Source: Solenopsis invicta (lineage: Eukaryota > Arthropoda > Insecta > Hymenoptera > Formicidae). Taken from it: DNA of 64,000 nucleotides. The notes below the pieces were generated by a model. The model saw only the letters and a program-made list of their open reading frames with translations. It searched no databases and had not been told where the DNA came from. A program made the position numbers and the translations under genes. The stretch lies in NCBI RefSeq assembly GCF_016802725.1, contig NC_052666.1, positions 23,961,497 through 24,025,496 of the forward strand, written 5' to 3'. Below, one piece after another: positions 61,201 through 64,000 of this stretch. Numbering within the stretch: the stretch's first letter is position 1; each line of letters begins with the position of its first letter.

Positions 61201-62655
61201 TACTTTCATTTGTTCTCAAATTATGAGAATTGTTATCATCTATGACTACGCAATGCATTAATTTTTTTAATTTAAGGAGAGATAGATTTGCATACTGAGA
61301 AAAAAAATTGGTTAAAAAACTAAAATATTTAGGCCAATACGCGGCCAACTAAATTTCTATTTTTTTTATTGACACTTCGATGAACTCTTCGAATTGAACA
61401 AATGTTTTTAATAGATCAGAAATGTTGGAAAAGATATTTTTTACCGCTAAAATATTTTTTAAATAAATATTTTTAAATAAATAATAACAGTGCGAATTCT
61501 CAAGTAAAGAATTTTCACACGCAAAAAAAAAAACAAGTAACAGCTGAGTGAGCGGCGTACAAAGACAGAGAAAGAGACATAGCTTCAAAAACGTTCTCCT
61601 TCCTTGGGCACGGCACTTCCTACGACCGGCGACGACCTCTTTAACGGCTCGTAGGCAACCGCCGTTTCATACCGTTTCGAAGGCGGTGTTCCGCATCGTG
61701 ATTGCCGAGGAAACACGAGCAACTAAATCGCACATAAGTTTTTCTCTCGAGTGAGCCCGCACCTGAACATCGAACTTTTTCATGCCCGACACTCGTCTCC
61801 GTGTTCAACGCTCCTTGACTCTATCCCCGTTAATGAGAGTTTTTCCTCGTGCTGAGATGAGGGACGATATCAGATTCATTCTTTTTCCTCCTCTCGATAT
61901 GTTCGAAAGAAAGTCACGTATAAAAAAATGATGTAACCCTCTAGGGACAAATAAAAAATACAAAGAAATCAATCTAAATCGATGCGATTGATCCGTTATT
62001 ATTTGACTTTATGCGCAATTTTAACGAGTTTTAATCAACTGAGAGATATGGATATATTGAACCATCTGTCTGTTGCGCATGACAATGAGCTTATTGTTTC
62101 TCTTTTCCTTGAATTCTCGCGTTATAACTTTACAAACATGCCTTCGATTACGCAAATGAAATGCACGTGTTGTACTGACCTCTTCCTCAATGTCTAATGA
62201 GACTCGATTTTGGACATGATATTGTCTTGGAAAATAGATAGGATGCGATAAATGTCTCTTTTAACATTAAACATAATCTACTTTTTTTACATAAAATTTT
62301 GTACCTTCTGCTCAAAAAATAATCGGAATTGTCCATTTAAACGAAGAGAAATCGAAATATCTTTTTTCCGTTTGGCATAACTGTACTTTTATGCGTGAAG
62401 TTTAAATGTGATGTATTAATTAGTCTATTTATGGCTACTATTTATGTTAATAGACCTTTGGTATTCGTGACAATTTTTTTTTTACAACCTCTGTTGATAC
62501 ATAATGACTGAAAAAGTTATAGGGGATCAAGTCTGACGAATAAACAAGGAATATTTGTTGAACTTCGGCCAAAAAGTTGCATGCCAGTATCGATATGTGA
62601 GATGGTGCAAATTCATGAATTGTTTTTCCACAAATCTGACCATTTCTACGGATCG
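58255..62655. other. Intergenic, no gene recognised
   Basis: Apart from the hairpin at 58746-58843, this contains GC-richer patches (59140-59470, 60660-61060, 61550-61760) with short frames that show no protein family. Several points begin with ACTGAGAAAAAAA (about 59931, 61295), which also occurs at 20823; these may be ends of unrecognised elements. Confidence 0.4.
58746..58843. ncRNA. Candidate microRNA precursor hairpin
   Basis: A 98-nt imperfect palindrome. The left arm (58746-58784) and right arm (58807-58843) pair with a perfect 16-bp base that starts ATCGATAAGC, a small asymmetric internal loop, and a 13-bp upper stem with a single mismatch. The terminal loop is 22 nt. It is far more GC-rich than its surroundings, and no second copy is seen in the window, unlike the AT-rich foldback elements. 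Size and architecture fit an insect pre-miRNA, but neither arm matches a mature miRNA that I recognise. It could instead be a solitary foldback element. The transcribed strand cannot be decided. Confidence 0.4.
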
Positions 62656-62662
62656 CCTTCCG

Positions 62663-63060
62663 CAAATGTTTTGGCTATACAATGTGTGCTAAAAGTTATC
62701 GAAATTTAAAAACTGAAGGCTTCTTAAGTTTATTTTTTTTTTAATTAAAGACAAAAAATTTTTATCGCAAATGTTCGAATTTTAATCCTGAAACAAATTG
62801 TAAAGAAGAAAATAATGAAAAACTTAGTTTATAATGATTTTTGCGGCGAAAGGATCCTATTTTGCTGCAGTTTTAGATAAATATCTTTCAAACGAGCAAG
62901 TAGATCAAAATAAACTTTTGCACAAACATTTATTAAAAGTTTTATTAATATACGTGAAAAATTTGATTTAAGTCGTGATGCTACTGTCTCATTAAATTTT
63001 CAAATAAATAATGCAACTAAAAAACGTGATGTTATATAAGAATCAAGATAGCAAACGAAA
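62663..63060 (+). repeat. Dispersed repeat family A, copy 5
   Basis: Best-preserved partner of the copy at 1590-1960, in the same orientation, 61 kb away. Begins near TTTTGGCTATACAATGTG and runs through CTATTTTGCTGCAGTTTTAG to the AAGAATCAAGATAGCAAACG region. No intact ORF. Confidence 0.6.
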
Positions 63061-63064
63061 GATT

Positions 63065-64000
63065 GAATAACTTTTAAACTGATATGAGAACTATGTTTGA
63101 ACTTTACACGGACATTCAAACGTAATAATAAAATAATATATAATTTTAAAATTAAAAAATTTTGAGTAATACTTCGAGATGTAACACACACATTTTTAAA
63201 TGGACAATTCCGAGTATTTTATGAAAAGATAAAATCGCGATCACGTTAGATTAGCGCGAGGACGACTTGCCTTTCCCTTAAGGTTTGCCTTAAACCAAGT
63301 TAAAGTAATAGATAAGATCAGGAAAAAAAAAAGAATTAACTAGGAAAAGGAATCATTAATGTGAGCAAGATTCGAAAAATCCGACTTGTGCAACCGCGCG
63401 TATAATGCGGTTCCTTCGTTCTGCGCCCCGACACCTGTGTGAAAGAAGATTCCCCCCTGAGTAAATTCGCTCATCCCTGCTCACTAAGGAGTCGTATGAA
63501 AAAGTGGCGAGGGCTCGACTGGTGTGCCTATGCCCAGTAATTATTCCGCTTGAGTTACCGGGCAAACGGACGGACCCTTAGCGCCCCGAAGAAACTTCTA
63601 CCGGACCCCGGGGTCCCCTTGTGGCGAAAAAGTCATTTGCATCTTTTACCACGAGAAAAGATTTCCGATGCCATTTGAGATAGAGCTAAGCTAGCGTGGC
63701 GAAACTTTGCGTGATTCGAAACACCGCCTGGCAACTTATATCTCGCTCGTTTCGCGAGCTAAGTGGGGGGGGGGGGGTTTATTTCTCCACAAAACCTATA
63801 GTCGTATTGTGTGCTTTGCTCTACGCAAACCATACAATTCAAACAAATTTTAACGCATTTTTTTACAAAAATTATATTGTGTTTTTACATTTTTTACATC
63901 TTTCTACTAGAAGACAATAGCTTTCGCTTAGAATGCTTTGACGTATTATACCTAAGAAGTTTTGTTTGTTTTCTTTAGATAACCGTAAGACTTATTGACT
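63065..64000. other. Intergenic to window end, no gene recognised
   Basis: A GC-richer segment at 63360-63780 contains no recognisable coding or RNA gene and ends with an uninterrupted G run at 63764-63777. The remainder is AT-rich. Confidence 0.45.

Overview
The window is AT-rich animal nuclear DNA with interspersed CpG-rich islands, many GA/CT/TG microsatellites, short foldback (MITE-like) elements and GT-AG introns. Protein similarity points to an insect. A hymenopteran, perhaps an ant, is my guess from the overall look (inference only). Nothing prokaryotic, plasmid-borne or viral was recognised.

Two protein-coding genes can be supported, both on the minus strand and arranged head to tail, and both encode Cip/Kip cyclin-dependent kinase inhibitors (the p21/p27/Dacapo family). 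The first is dacapo (dap): exon 1 at 44455-45160 carries the whole inhibitory (CDI) domain, and exon 2 at 34980-35080 carries the basic tail. They are separated by a 9,374-bp intron and give a 268-residue product. The splice junction recreates a PIP box and PIP degron, with half in each exon. The second, 8.1 kb upstream of dap, is a compact paralogue at 53298-53801 (109 residues, two exons, 174-bp intron). It keeps the RRLF cyclin motif and the W-G-F-D-F kinase-binding motif, but its linker is longer and acidic and it has no visible ATP-cleft tyrosine segment or PIP exon. This tandem pair is the most interesting content of the window. The CDI intron of the short gene was missed by simple ORF reading because it splits the diagnostic domain in two.

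Layout: 1-34 kb holds no gene I can recognise. It contains a dispersed repeat family, several foldback elements, purine/pyrimidine-skewed blocks and microsatellites. 34.7-45.2 kb is dap, with an intron full of repeats. 45.2-46.95 kb is the CpG-rich dap promoter/5' leader region. 47-53.3 kb is AT-rich intergenic DNA with one clear MITE. 53.3-53.8 kb is the short CDK-inhibitor paralogue. 53.8-64 kb is intergenic, with a foldback hairpin just upstream of the paralogue, two more foldbacks, and an isolated 98-nt GC-rich hairpin at 58746-58843 that looks like a microRNA precursor.

If both inhibitors are active they would act on cyclin-CDK complexes in the nucleus. dap would be coupled to S phase through PCNA/CRL4-Cdt2. 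The short paralogue, lacking the degron, might escape that control (inference).
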